Position numbers and translations under genes: made by a program
Notes under the pieces: model-generated
What the model was told of the DNA's origin: nothing
The model's input: the letters and a program-made list of their open reading frames with translations, nothing else
The model's database searches: none
Source: Candidatus Doolittlea endobia
Lineage (GTDB): Bacteria > Pseudomonadota > Gammaproteobacteria > Enterobacterales > Enterobacteriaceae
Reading direction: 5' to 3'
Length of the DNA stretch: 64,000 bases
NCBI RefSeq assembly: GCF_900039485.1
Contig: NZ_LN999833.1
Span: 682,001-746,000 of the forward strand
Shown: one piece after another, positions 25,897 to 37,813 of the stretch
How positions within the stretch are numbered: position 1 is the first letter of the stretch
Layout: every line of letters begins with the position of its first letter

Positions 25897-25958
25897 GTGG
25901 CCTGTAACGACACACTGAAGACATAGGCTTACTGTCATATATTCACACTTAGGATGTT

Positions 25959-26882
25959 ATGACTACACTTCCTGTTTTTAATCGTTCTTTTCTACATCCT
26001 CGTTATTGGCTAATCTGGCTAGGTATTGGTGCGCTCTCTTTATTGGTACTGCTGCCTTATCCGCTGCTCTACATACTGGGTACCCGTTTGGGACGGCTTG
26101 CGATGCGCTTTATGCGCTACAGAGAGGCGATCGCGCGCCGTAATCTGCAATTGTGTTTCCCCGATATGCCAATCATGGAGCGTGAAGTGTTGTTGCGGAA
26201 AAACTTTGAATCGGTCGGTATGGGACTTATCGAAACCGGCATCGCTTGGTTTTGGCCTGATTGGCGTATCAAACGCAGGATCTCCGTTATCGGTCTTGAG
26301 CATATCGCCGACGCGCGCACGGAAAATAAAGGTGTTCTGCTTATTGGCATGCATTTTCTTACCCTTGAACTTGGAGCGCGAATTTTTGGCATGTATAACC
26401 CAGGTATCGGCGTCTATCGCCCAAATAACAATCCGGTGCTGGACTGGTTGCAAACTTGGGGGCGTATGCGTTCTAACAAATCCATGCTGGATCGGTCTGA
26501 TATTAAAGGCATAATCCGAGCTCTGAAAAACGGCGATATTGTCTGGTACGCTCCGGATCACGACTATGGCCCTAAAAGTAGCGTGTTTGCACCTTTGTTT
26601 GCTGTTCCAAAGGCAGCTACTACCGCCGGCACCTATTTACTGGTCAAAACGGCAAAACCGGCGGTCATCCCGTTTATACCACGCCGCTTGCCTCAGGAGG
26701 GTAGATATGAGCTGTTAATTCTGCCAGATGAACGCGACATGCCGTTGGATAGTAACATTGCCGCTGCTAACTATATGAATAAAGTAGTAGAAAAAGCGAT
26801 ACTTCGAGCGCCGGATCAGTACATGTGGTTACATCGGCGATTTAAAACTCGCCCTCCTGGAGAACTTTCTGTATATCGCTGA
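25959..26882 (+). CDS. lpxL: lipid A lauroyl acyltransferase
   Basis: Inner-membrane enzyme that adds the first secondary acyl chain to Kdo2-lipid IVA using acyl-ACP. The 307 residues match E. coli LpxL (306) from [20 protein letters not shown] to the end. One membrane segment lies at about residues 17-40. The catalytic HX4E motif is in [12 protein letters not shown] near residue 132, and [18 protein letters not shown] and [11 protein letters not shown] are conserved. LpxP is a possible alternative paralogue, but the N-terminal match favours LpxL. It stands alone; a strong intrinsic terminator follows at 27051-27076. Confidence 0.94.
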   Translation: MTTLPVFNRSFLHPRYWLIWLGIGALSLLVLLPYPLLYILGTRLGRLAMRFMRYREAIARRNLQLCFPDMPIMEREVLLRKNFESVGMGLIETGIAWFWPDWRIKRRISVIGLEHIADARTENKGVLLIGMHFLTLELGARIFGMYNPGIGVYRPNNNPVLDWLQTWGRMRSNKSMLDRSDIKGIIRALKNGDIVWYAPDHDYGPKSSVFAPLFAVPKAATTAGTYLLVKTAKPAVIPFIPRRLPQEGRYELLILPDERDMPLDSNIAAANYMNKVVEKAILRAPDQYMWLHRRFKTRPPGELSVYR

Positions 26883-27050
26883 TTCTACCTGTGTCGACCT
26901 CAACCGAAGGCATAAAATTACCTCTACTTCCCTTTCGTCTTATACTATGTTGGTTGATTTGCCCTCGGCCAGAGCGTGCCTATCTCTGTTATGTTGCCGT
27001 ATCTAACGGCATAACACCACCACTACTAGTTCGTATCAACTGGAAGCGCA

Positions 27051-27076
27051 CATCTTAGCTCGCTAAGATGTTTTTT
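27051..27076 (+). terminator. strong intrinsic terminator downstream of lpxL
   Basis: CATCTTAG and CTAAGATG form an 8-bp perfect stem around a CTCG loop, followed by six T. The orientation fits transcription from lpxL, whose stop lies 170 bases upstream, or from a lost gene in between. Confidence 0.75.
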
Positions 27077-27440
27077 CAACCGGCATCGCATTTACTTTAG
27101 TAAATGCCGAAACGTGTTTGTCCAGGTTTTTATCGCTGATTTCATCCGTATTCAACGCTTAAACCGCAGTGCGGTATCGCTAAAACGATCACTCGCCTCT
27201 GATAATACATGTCCCTAGCGTTAGGGCTGTATACATTAGAGACTGTTGGTCATCTCGTGAGTAGTATATTTAAGATCTCAATGATAATCAAAATTCGCTT
27301 TAGATCATATCAGCATGATAATGACAATAATACTATTAAGTAAATTCAAATAGCCACATGACTGATGCATAGCCAATGTATCTGATGAATTTAACTGGTT
27401 ATTTTGTGGTAAATAAAATATACTCGTCTAATAAACTAGA

Positions 27441-27525
27441 ATAACTTGAATTTACGTACTTGCATTAAATGATTTGTCTTGAAATCATTTACTGTCAAAA
27501 TCAGAAACGATGCATAAAATCATTA
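27441..27525 (+). repeat. R3 degenerate interspersed repeat
   Basis: TTTACGTACTTGCATTAAAT, later TGTCAAAATCAGAAACGATG then CATAAAATCATT. The core and its left flank (AATAACTTGAATTTACGTAC) align with 61935. Confidence 0.6.
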
Positions 27526-27570
27526 AAAAATTGCTTATATAATTGCTTTGGATCTTTGCATCCAAAATCA

Positions 27571-27642
27571 TGCGTTGCTATATTGACGATAGTTGGATGT
27601 ATGTCTGGTTGAAAATAGCGAAAAATGAAGTTGGAATGTTTT
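27571..27642 (+). repeat. R2 degenerate interspersed repeat
   Basis: TGCTATATTGACGATAGTTG then GATGTATGTCTGGTTGAAAA and AATGAAGTTGGAATG. A long copy that shows the two halves of R2 as one unit. Confidence 0.68.
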
Positions 27643-28758
27643 TACAGATACGCAGGTACAGTGTTGAGCACCTGAGATTAAATTTTACTTTAGTATAATA
27701 AAAATCACGACTTTTCAGAAAGTTATTTTGTGCATTTTATGAGTAGTTGTGCGTTTGATATTTGAACAAGATAGACCGCAACCGTATTAAGCGGCTCTAT
27801 AAATGTATTGAGGTTAAGCGGATGCTAGCGTAATAACGCGAGCTCAATCTGAGCTGAGCAATAAAAATCGCTGATTTCCACTTAACCGCTAGCTCTTTAC
27901 GAAAAATTCTAATACGATTTATATGCGCTGAGTTCAAATGTGGCCCTGCCTCACGCAGGCTCATATGCTGGCCTAATTAATCTCTGCATTATGACCAGTC
28001 AAATGACTTTTGTATGTGGGATTAACGCCGTTCGTCTTACCAAACTCGCTAAAATGCCATATTACTGCTGATAGCCACGGATCGTGACCAAGATAGCCGG
28101 ATTCGCCTTTTTTCCAATAAAAGATTTAAGTTGCTAACTTGATAGCAGTGAACACCTTGCAGTGTTAAACTCTTCCTATCTCTTGGGAAGACGGAAATTT
28201 CATTGCGCTCTTTTCCCTGCCTGTCTAGGGAAATCCAATACACTGGCAAGCGTTGCTTGGTACGTGACGATTAAAACAGTAGAAAACGTCATGTTGATAT
28301 TGCTTAAATAATGCCACAGCTGTAGTTATTGAAAGAGAAATACCCTTGTAATTCTGCGTAATTCGGCTAAAATAACAGGCCGAAACGTACGTTTCGGCGT
28401 AAACCTGCCAAGACAAGCTGATCGGGACCAGTGTAAAAACGTCATTTAAAAAATAGGGCTGATACGACCAGATTTAAATGTAAATTCACCGAATTTTAAT
28501 ACCCGTTCCTTTAATATATAGTCGATAAATTTACAATGGTTTGTTTCACGGACTCTTACCCTTTAAAGATATCAGCACCAAGGGTGGATGCTAAAATGGC
28601 TCTTTCCAAGATACTTGTATTAAAATAGCGCAGTGTCACATCGTAGGACTCACATTAGTATAATGATGTATTTGACATTCCAGTCTTATGCTTCGGATTT
28701 CGTATGGCGCTTAGCTCTGCTGCCAAAGCACATCACTAGATTTCCTAAGAAAAAGGAT

Positions 28759-28786
28759 GTCGTCACAAGTTAAAGATAAGCATTAG
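28759..28786 (-). repeat. R1 degenerate interspersed repeat
   Basis: Minus strand reads AATGCTTATCTTTAACTTGT followed by GACGAC. Confidence 0.58.
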
Positions 28787-29300
28787 TTGTGCTATTTTTG
28801 CTGATCACTAATAGGAAAGAAAGGAACATGGCGGCGTTGCACAGTTTAAAATAGGTCCCCATAAACTTGCTCCCTAATTATATCGTATAGGGTATTGATT
28901 TTTTACTTGCGAAGCAAGTACAGAATAGTTGTTGATTAATACAACGCATACAAAAGTTCACCTTATATATAACAGAAGCTGCACCTAGCTTGTCGACGCA
29001 TACTTAGAGTAATTGTAACGTCTGGTACTATTGCTAAGTGTATATTCGATCCAAGTTTACTTGGAAGATTGTTTGCTGGCCGAAAAGGCCATGATGGCAA
29101 TTTAATAATCAAACAAGGACTATGACAACAAGATCATGTAGTAGGGTGATATGGTATGCGTCGTTTTTGATTTTAAAAGAAAATGGTTACAAGAACGACT
29201 TGATGCTAAATTCAAGTTAAGCTACTCAGCTTAATGAATATACTTTGCTTATTATATAATAAGTTGCGTCTAACAAGATTTTATCTAAAAAACAAATAAC

Positions 29301-29323
29301 GCTTGTCTTTAACTTGTGATGAT
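29301..29323 (+). repeat. R1 degenerate interspersed repeat
   Basis: GCTTGTCTTTAACTTGTGAT followed by GAT, running to the 3' end of rplY. Confidence 0.5.
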
Positions 29324-29328
29324 TCGCC

Positions 29329-29613
29329 CTAGGCGCGAACGAAATCAATATGGATCAGTTTTGGTTTGCACGGATGACGTTGCACCGCTTGCACCCTTAC
29401 TTTACTTCTTTTATTATCAATTAGCAAATCCAAAACGTCAGCGTAAAAACCTTCTTTGAACTGGGTGTTCAAGACGATATCGTGATCCAGCGCGATAGCA
29501 ATCGGCGCTTCGGTTCCACCATAAATGATAGCTGGAAACTTATTCGCACGCCGCAGGCGGCGGCTTTCCCCTTTTCCCTGATATTTACGGATTACAGCGT
29601 TGATAGTGAACAT
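29329..29613 (-). CDS. rplY: 50S ribosomal protein L25
   Basis: L25 binds 5S rRNA. ATG at 29613 gives [20 protein letters not shown] and 94 residues, exactly the E. coli length; the longer frame up to 29691 is spacer. The C-terminus [17 protein letters not shown] is typical. It is short-form L25 without the CTC domain. An R1 repeat touches its 3' end. No neighbour from the E. coli rplY locus (yejH, yejK) is recognised. Confidence 0.96.
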   Translation of the reverse strand: MFTINAVIRKYQGKGESRRLRRANKFPAIIYGGTEAPIAIALDHDIVLNTQFKEGFYADVLDLLIDNKRSKVRVQAVQRHPCKPKLIHIDFVRA

Positions 29614-30368
29614 AGTTTTTCTCAAGACGATGTTAGCAGCAAGCTTACTTACTAGTAAGCGGACATTATCAGAATTACCGGTGGGAAGCAAACAAAACTA
29701 GGTTGGCTACGTAATGTAATAGTTTTAACCACAAAATCCCGTAATTTGTCCGCTTCCACCTTAATATGTCCTCTATCGCTCTTAGTCGACACTATCTTTG
29801 CCATAATAAGTCATCTAAAGCTCTATATTTTTTCTAACCCGCGCGCCACGATATACTACTATTTCACCTAGCCTATAATAACCAACATCCGTAATGTTCA
29901 ACTACTGCTCGTTATTTTACTTCTAAAACATATTGGCAAACCGCAAACACAGCAAAAACCTATACCGGCCAGTTCTAAGCGTCTAGGGTTTATCTAGCCA
30001 ATTTCTGCACCTCTCACATAACTCTTGTGAGCGAACTTCATGGAGACAAATACGTCGATTGGTTACAATGTGTAAACTTAGAAAGTTATCATGAAGCCAG
30101 AAAGGGCGAAAATCTCTTTACAGCCGCACAGAATACAAAGAGTCAGAGATACGCTGTTAGCCTAAATTAACACCGACAATTGCTGGAGCCGGCTTAAAGC
30201 CGGACGCGTAATAGCAATAAGAAGCGAACGCCTCACTGACACGGATTAAACTGTGCTGCACTTACCTTCAGCCAGTACCGACACCTATCGATACAACCTG
30301 TTGTCTTTTAACGTTGAAACGACTGACGCATATAAGCGCCTTTACAAAACATTACCAAGTGGAATTAC
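29614..30368. other. spacer between rplY and prmC
   Basis: About 750 bases, no gene recognised. A small inverted repeat CCGGC...GCCGG lies near 30187-30202. In E. coli prmC is followed by sirB2, sirB1 and kdsA; I could not identify any of them. Confidence 0.5.
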
Positions 30369-31229
30369 TTAATAACGTCGGTTACGTTTGCGCTGGTGAA
30401 CGCGTCCCTGACTGACGCGTTCATTGTTGCCATAATCGCGCAACGTAACTATCCGGTCAAAACCGGCACTTGCGAGTAGGCCGCGTACGGCTGCTCCTTG
30501 ACGCCAACCGTGCTCTAATATCAACCAACCCCCAGATTCTAAATGGGCCTCCGCTCCGCGGCAAATTGCCGCTAGATCCTGCAGCCCATTTTGCATTGAT
30601 ACTAAGGCGCTACGGGGCTCGAAACGTACGTCCCCCTGCATGAGATGGGGATCCTCCACCTCAATGTAAGGTGGATTGCTCACAATAAGATTGTAGCGTT
30701 TCGCTTGCAATGATTTAAACCAATTATCCTCATGGAATTGCACATTTTTTAGTCCCAAACGCACAGCGTTATCACGAGCGAGTTCCACAGCACCATGCAG
30801 GCGATCGATGCCAGTTATCCGCCATGCTGGCCGCTCTGAAGCCAGCGCTAGGGCGATAGCACCGCTTCCTGTCCCCAAATCCAGTACCTCAGCGCGGTCT
30901 GGTGATAATAGGTTTAGCGCGCACTGAACCAGACATTCTGTCTCAGGACGTGGGATTAGCGTATCGGACGACACGCGTAACGGTAAAGACCAGAACTCAC
31001 GTTCACCGATTAGATAAGCTATAGGCTCTCCTTGTTCTCTCCGTACTAGTAGCGCCTCGAGTGTAGTATGCTGCGCAGTCGTCAAAGAAGTTTCGCCGAA
31101 AGCCAGCAGATGGGTGCGCGTTACGCCGGTCACTTGTGCCAACAAAATTTCGGCATCGCGCTTGGCGCTTGGACTGTGGGACACACGCAGCCTGAACACG
31201 GCTTGAGCTAGCCATTGTTGCCAGTTCAT
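30369..31229 (-). CDS. prmC: release-factor glutamine methyltransferase
   Basis: Methylates the Gln of the GGQ motif in RF1 and RF2, which speeds peptide release. At 286 residues it is slightly longer than E. coli PrmC (277). The SAM-binding motif is visible in VLDLGTGSGAIALALASERP near residues 115-135 and the catalytic NPPY in LIVSNPPYIEVEDPHL near 184. The start overlaps the prfA stop, so it is coupled to its substrate gene as in E. coli. The C-terminus ends in a basic tail VHQRKRNRRY that differs from the E. coli end. Confidence 0.95.
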   Translation of the reverse strand: MNWQQWLAQAVFRLRVSHSPSAKRDAEILLAQVTGVTRTHLLAFGETSLTTAQHTTLEALLVRREQGEPIAYLIGEREFWSLPLRVSSDTLIPRPETECLVQCALNLLSPDRAEVLDLGTGSGAIALALASERPAWRITGIDRLHGAVELARDNAVRLGLKNVQFHEDNWFKSLQAKRYNLIVSNPPYIEVEDPHLMQGDVRFEPRSALVSMQNGLQDLAAICRGAEAHLESGGWLILEHGWRQGAAVRGLLASAGFDRIVTLRDYGNNERVSQGRVHQRKRNRRY

Positions 31230-32311
31230 CAGGATGTCTCGGACATCGCGGCAAGCTGATCGGTCTGATATTCTTGCATAATGGGTTGGATCAACACGTC
31301 GATCTTGCCTGCCATAACTTCCTCCAGCCTATAAAGCGTCAGACCGATTCGGTGATCAGTAACCCGCCCTTGGGGAAAATTGTAGGTTCGGATGCGATCA
31401 GATCTGTCGCCACTACCTAAAAGATTACGGCGCGTGGAAAATTCTTCTTGCTGCCGGCGTTGGAGTTCGGCAGCGCGAAGGCGCGAGCCTAATACGGCTA
31501 GCGCCTTCGCTTTATTCTGATGCTGGGAGCGTTCATCTTGGCATTCCACCACCAGCCCGGTAGGCAAATGGATGACGCGGATAGCTGAATCAGTGGTATT
31601 CACATGCTGGCCGCCAGCCCCGGAAGAACGAAAGGTATCTATACGTAGATCGACAGCGTTGATTTCCGGTAGCTCTGCTTCAGGAATTACCGGCATTACC
31701 GCTACAGTGCAGGTAGAAGTATGGATACGGCCCTGAGATTCAGTCTCTGGTACACGCTGTACGCGATGACCACCGGATTCAAATTTCAGTAGTCCGTAGG
31801 CCCCTTCATGGGACACCTTTGCGATAACCTCTTTGAAACCGCCGTGTTCTCCATCGCTAGCGCTGATGATTTCCACCATCCAACGCCGAAGCTCAGCATA
31901 ACGACTATACATGCGAAACAGGTCGCCTGCGAATAGTGCTGCTTCATTACCGCCAGTGCCTGCACGTATTTCCAGGAAACAGCTGCGTTCGTCATCGGGA
32001 TCCCTCGGCAACAGCAGAACTTGCAATTGTTGTTCAAGTTGTTCAAGACTTGCGCGAGACGCCAGCAACTCTTCTTGCGCTATATCACGCATTTCTGAAT
32101 CCTGCAGTAGATGCTCCGTAGTGCGGATAGTTTCTTGTAGCTTCTGCCACAACTGAAAATAACGAGTAACATCGGAAAGCTGCGCGTACTCCTTTGACAG
32201 AGCGCGAAAACGGACTTGATCAACTACAACACTGGCATCACAGAGCAAAATTTCCACTTCTGCGCGTCGCTCTTGTAATGCTGTTAATTTAGTGACTATC
32301 GAGAACTTCAT
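31229..32311 (-). CDS. prfA: peptide chain release factor 1
   Basis: RF1 reads UAA and UAG stop codons. The 360 residues [20 protein letters not shown]... are full length. The stop-codon reading motif PET is in [14 protein letters not shown] and the catalytic GGQ in [19 protein letters not shown] near residue 235. prmC overlaps its 3' end. The usual upstream gene hemA is missing, possibly leaving a tail remnant. Confidence 0.97.
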   Translation of the reverse strand: MKFSIVTKLTALQERRAEVEILLCDASVVVDQVRFRALSKEYAQLSDVTRYFQLWQKLQETIRTTEHLLQDSEMRDIAQEELLASRASLEQLEQQLQVLLLPRDPDDERSCFLEIRAGTGGNEAALFAGDLFRMYSRYAELRRWMVEIISASDGEHGGFKEVIAKVSHEGAYGLLKFESGGHRVQRVPETESQGRIHTSTCTVAVMPVIPEAELPEINAVDLRIDTFRSSGAGGQHVNTTDSAIRVIHLPTGLVVECQDERSQHQNKAKALAVLGSRLRAAELQRRQQEEFSTRRNLLGSGDRSDRIRTYNFPQGRVTDHRIGLTLYRLEEVMAGKIDVLIQPIMQEYQTDQLAAMSETS

Positions 32312-32592
32312 GCGTTGTGGTCACCTTATATATATCAGTATCTGTTTAGTTCGCATCTTGAAAGTGTAGTTTTCGTGGCAGACTGCTGCAGCAAAAGGTA
32401 GCTGCAGATCTTAGGTTTGATTAAATTATTCATTATATTAGTGTAAAATGTAATCATAACATGAGTTTTGTCTCAATATTTCATCTTATGATGATCGCCG
32501 CTAAAGCGATTCCACAACTGCTGAACCAAATAGATTGCTTTGCGCAGACAGTCTGGTTAATAAAATAATACAATTGCCGATACAGCCGTTAT
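32312..32592. other. spacer upstream of prfA with possible hemA tail
   Basis: hemA normally precedes prfA. On the minus strand around 32345-32440 a frame reads LIKPKICSYLLLQQSATKTT, faintly like the HemA C-terminus (KLIHAPTKSLQQAARDGD). The match is too weak for a firm call; otherwise this stretch is empty. Confidence 0.35.
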
Positions 32593-33348
32593 TCAGGTGA
32601 TTTTTTGAGGCAAGCCGGCTAGATCGGCCAGATCAGCATGATTTTCGATAATAATATATTTGCCTTTTACTGCCAGTATCCTACTTTTTTGGAAGCGTCC
32701 GAATAAGCGACTGATGGTTTCCACCGTTAGGCCAAGGTAATTTCCGATATCACCACGGGTCATGGTGAGTTGGAATTCACGTGGAGAAAATCCGCGCTGG
32801 GCAAAACGGTATGAAAGTTTATAGATAAACGCGGCCAGACGCTCCTCAGCGTTCTTTTTCGACAATAGTAGAAGCATATCTTGCTGACTTTTAATTTTAC
32901 TACTCATCAATCGCATTATCTTCTGACGCAGATTAGGTATCTTACCGAAAAGATCGTCAAAGTGTTCAAAAGGAATTTCGCAAACCATTGACGTCTCAAG
33001 CGCCTGAGCAAAACTAGGATGCTGGCTGCTTCCAATAGCATCAAAGCCCATCAAATTGCCGGATAAATGAAAACCTGTTATTTGTTCATCACCTTGTTCA
33101 GTAATAGTATAGCTTTTAATCGTACCCGAGCGGATGGCATAAAGCGACCTTAACTCATCACCGGCTTGAAATAGCGTTTGCCCTTTCTGGAGTGGTGTTT
33201 TACGTTCAATAACATTATTAAACTGAACCAGCTCGTTCGCATTGAGAGCAAAGGGAATACAAAGTTGGCTGATATTGCAATCCTGACAATGGACAGCTCC
33301 GTTGCCGGACTGAACACGTCTAATAATACGCTTTTCAGGGAAAATCAT
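32593..33348 (-). CDS. fnr: FNR, oxygen-responsive transcription regulator
   Basis: Global regulator of anaerobic metabolism; its [4Fe-4S] cluster is destroyed by oxygen. ATG 33348 gives [20 protein letters not shown] (E. coli [10 protein letters not shown]), preceded by GACCTA as in E. coli; ATG 33363 would add 5 residues. The 251 residues include cluster cysteines 21, 24 and 30 ([11 protein letters not shown]) and the fourth near 123 ([13 protein letters not shown]), the cAMP-receptor-type beta-roll, the dimer helix and the DNA-reading helix [16 protein letters not shown]. All key residues are intact. An FNR box lies just upstream (33369-33382). Retaining this regulator is unusual in a strongly reduced symbiont genome. 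Confidence 0.96.
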   Translation of the reverse strand: MIFPEKRIIRRVQSGNGAVHCQDCNISQLCIPFALNANELVQFNNVIERKTPLQKGQTLFQAGDELRSLYAIRSGTIKSYTITEQGDEQITGFHLSGNLMGFDAIGSSQHPSFAQALETSMVCEIPFEHFDDLFGKIPNLRQKIMRLMSSKIKSQQDMLLLLSKKNAEERLAAFIYKLSYRFAQRGFSPREFQLTMTRGDIGNYLGLTVETISRLFGRFQKSRILAVKGKYIIIENHADLADLAGLPQKIT

Positions 33349-33368
33349 TAGGTCGCCGATCATGAATA

Positions 33369-33382
33369 TTGACTTGCGTCAA
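33369..33382 (-). promoter_or_regulatory. FNR box upstream of fnr (autoregulation)
   Basis: TTGACTTGCGTCAA is a perfect inverted repeat of the form TTGAC-N4-GTCAA; the FNR consensus is TTGAT-N4-ATCAA. Its centre is 27 bases before the fnr start. E. coli fnr has a box (TTGACAAATATCAA) at the same place through which Fnr represses itself. Confidence 0.7.
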
Positions 33383-33834
33383 GTTTAACATTAATTGCCG
33401 CTGTTATAAAAGTGTCTCGGTGAGTTGATATATTCTATCAAAGAAGGTAGATTGTAGGATAAGAACACTCAAATTTAGTGTTGATAATTTCTGTAGCATC
33501 TGCGGAAATACAAAACAACGAGAAGATTGTCTTTTCGTACATATAGTAGATACTAACTTTAGTTCAAGATGACTCTTGCTTTTTCTTTTTAGAAAAACAA
33601 ATGGCAAAACGTGGGCGTATACCTTCAGTCCAATGAAATTATTTATCGTTCTGATATGAAGCTAAGTTATCTTCACAATAATTTACGTCTTGAATATACT
33701 ATTCTCTATATTTTTGTTTTATAACAATAGCTTCTAAAATATACAACTGTCTTTTCCATTTATCCATAACAGAATAAGCAGACTCGTCTTTAACTTATAA
33801 AATATCAGCAGATGTGCGTCATGATAAAAGAAAG
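33383..33834. other. spacer between fnr and tRNA-Ser
   Basis: No gene; one R1 repeat at 33781-33801 just before the tRNA 3' end. The frame at 33404-33607 has no resemblance. Confidence 0.5.
33781..33801 (+). repeat. R1 degenerate interspersed repeat, partial
   Basis: GACTCGTCTTTAACTTATAA matches the middle of the R1 core. Confidence 0.42.
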
Positions 33835-33922
33835 TGGCGGAGGAGTAGAGATTCGAACTCTAGAACGCTTTCGTGTTGCCGGTTTTCAAGACCGGTGCCT
33901 TCAACCACTCGGCCACTCCTCC
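33835..33922 (-). tRNA. serT: tRNA-Ser(UGA)
   Basis: Minus-strand type II tRNA with acceptor GGAGGAG pairing CTCCTCC, discriminator G, anticodon stem CCGGT/ACCGG with loop CTTGAAA (anticodon TGA), a long variable arm (AACACGAAAGCGTT) and T-arm AGAGTTCGAATCTCT. CCA is encoded at 33835-33837, unlike the two other tRNA genes here. Confidence 0.97.
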
Positions 33923-34080
33923 GCAAGAAGGCAAACTATAAATGGAGTTGATCCGGTTGTAAAGAGCGTTTATGTTGATTAGATCGTAATTTAGATTCGC
34001 TGATATTAATTATATTGGTCATGTTCAATTTAATGAAATTAATTTCTGATTTGAATGAATATTAATTCAAGTGATACCAA

Positions 34081-34128
34081 CCTATCCGATGAGTATATTT
34101 TCTTACTACATGATTAATGGAATCCAAC
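34081..34128 (+). repeat. R4 degenerate interspersed repeat
   Basis: CCTATCCGATGAGTATATTT then TCTTACTACATGATTAATGG and AATCCAACA; the best R4 copy. Confidence 0.58.
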
Positions 34129-34262
34129 AAGACATTGTAAAAGAGCTATGCATCAGCCATTCAGAAATCTCTAGTGAATTTAATTAACAGAATAATTTGT
34201 TTATGTATTTTTTGACCATGAAATCAAACTTTATTACCACACTACAGAAGATAATGTGTATT

Positions 34263-34290
34263 TGACATACATCAGACTATTATCAATATA
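34263..34290 (-). repeat. R2 degenerate interspersed repeat, partial
   Basis: Minus strand reads ATTGATAATAGTCTGATGTA then TGTC, matching the first half of R2. Confidence 0.5.
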
Positions 34291-34327
34291 TTCCTCACCA
34301 TTTATTCTTTCCTAAGAAAGAATAACC

Positions 34328-34346
34328 AATGTTCTTTAATTCATAA
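34328..34346 (+). repeat. R1 degenerate interspersed repeat, partial
   Basis: AATGTTCTTTAATTCATAA, preceded by AACC as at 52725. Confidence 0.42.
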
Positions 34347-34406
34347 AGAAAGCTCTTAAATCAATGCTATTGAACTTGCTTTAACGCCTTCACGTCCATC
34401 ACACAA

Positions 34407-34486
34407 TGCATTGTCATATCAACGAACCAAGTGTATGTCTGATTGATTGCCTCGATAGAGAAAATGAAGCTGAAATGCTTTCAAAG
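34407..34486 (+). repeat. R2 degenerate interspersed repeat
   Basis: GCATTGTCATATCAACGAAC, GTGTATGTCTGATTGATTGC, CTCGATAGAGAAAATGAAGC and TGAAATGCTTTCAAAGAC; covers the whole R2 length. Confidence 0.68.
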
Positions 34487-35180
34487 ACAAAACTTATCTA
34501 TTGCCGGTTGAGGTGAGTAAAGTCATGCTGTGCAGATAAGTTACAGCTCGGTCTATTCTTAGCGCATAATATTACCTAGATCGATACTCGCTTTCATCTT
34601 CCAGTACACAATTTCAGAAACGATAAGAATCAGAAAAACTCAAAATACATTGTGTGTCGATTGTTGCCTGGTCTCACCTATTCACGATTGATCTGGAATG
34701 CAGCAATAGCGAACCGCTCTATGAGCGCATAAAGCTTTTCTATCGAGAAACAGCGATGACCTTATTGGGTACTGCGCGCCTGTTACTAAACCGTAAATAC
34801 GGAGCGATGATGAACGCAACTTTATATTGCGTTGCCTAAGTATAATACCGTCGTATCTATCCAACAAAATATTATGGGGGAACTATTACCACTGGTGTAC
34901 TGGCCGATAAGCCTCATGCAAATGCTGCTTGACGCGTCAGACTTTTCCGAAGCGCGTAACGTGAACGCGCTGTTTCTTGCTCATACCTGACTTAATCGTA
35001 TAGCAGAATGAATAGTCTAAAGACATTCGGCCAGGAAAACAGTTCGAATTGTGCCTGCTGTTAGTCTTCGTCCTATTAAACAGGGTCACTTTAGGCTATA
35101 TAACTAGACAAGGCTGTCGATCATGTCGCGACACTGTTTGTGTCGATCAATCACCATCTGAGATTGCATCAGAAAATACG

Positions 35181-37613
<2,433 letters not shown>

Positions 37614-37699
37614 TTAATCTTCAGATTAAAAGTTCATTTTACTCTTTTCCCCTTTGAATATCTTGCCCTTTCATCGGGAATGTCAGGGACATTATCCGC

Positions 37700-37800
37700 G
37701 TTGTACGAAATACGAGGCCGTAATCAAACGCATAAATGGCTTATAGAACGCTAATTTAGCGTTGTCGTTGACACTCACAAAAAATTGAAATTGGCGACCA
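37700..37800 (-). pseudogene. recF: remnant of recF
   Basis: On the minus strand between dnaN and gyrB a frame reads SVNDNAKLAFYKPFMRLITA, which aligns with the RecF P-loop region [20 protein letters not shown]; the underlying DNA (AACG.CA..GC.AAA..AGCGT.CT..AGCCATTTATGCG) is clearly similar. The essential P-loop residues are changed and the remaining 1 kb of recF is deleted. Gene order dnaA-dnaN-recF-gyrB is standard. Confidence 0.6.
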
Positions 37801-37813
37801 TTTACCACATTGG

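Larger units (their letters stand above)
25386..25958. other. spacer before lpxL
   Basis: No gene. It holds R2 (25528-25556, minus), R3 (25744-25822) and R1 (25873-25896), three different repeat families within 370 bases. Confidence 0.55.
26883..29328. other. 2.4-kb gene desert between lpxL and rplY
   Basis: Apart from the terminator at 27051 I recognise no gene or gene remnant. It carries R3 (27441-27525), R2 (27571-27642) and R1 (28759-28786, minus). A second copy of the segment CTGCACCT.AGCTTGTCGACGCA lies near 28978. Small hairpins stand near 27838-27858 (GAGCTC/GAGCT) and 28901-28915 (ACTTGCGAAGCAAGT). Short minus-strand frames at 28049-28416 have no family resemblance. Confidence 0.6.
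33923..35180. other. spacer between tRNA-Ser and gyrB
   Basis: About 1.26 kb. It holds R4 (34081-34128), R2 in both orientations (34263-34290 minus, 34407-34486 plus) and R1 (34328-34346). A frame starting at 34873 (MGELLPLVYWPISLMQMLLD...) ends after 38 codons and may belong to an unrecognised dead gene. Frames at 34654-34839 and opposite are not genes. Confidence 0.55.

Noticed and set aside
34654-34839. 61-codon frame before gyrB
   Set aside because: Similar-length frames occur on both strands of the same stretch; no recognisable domain.
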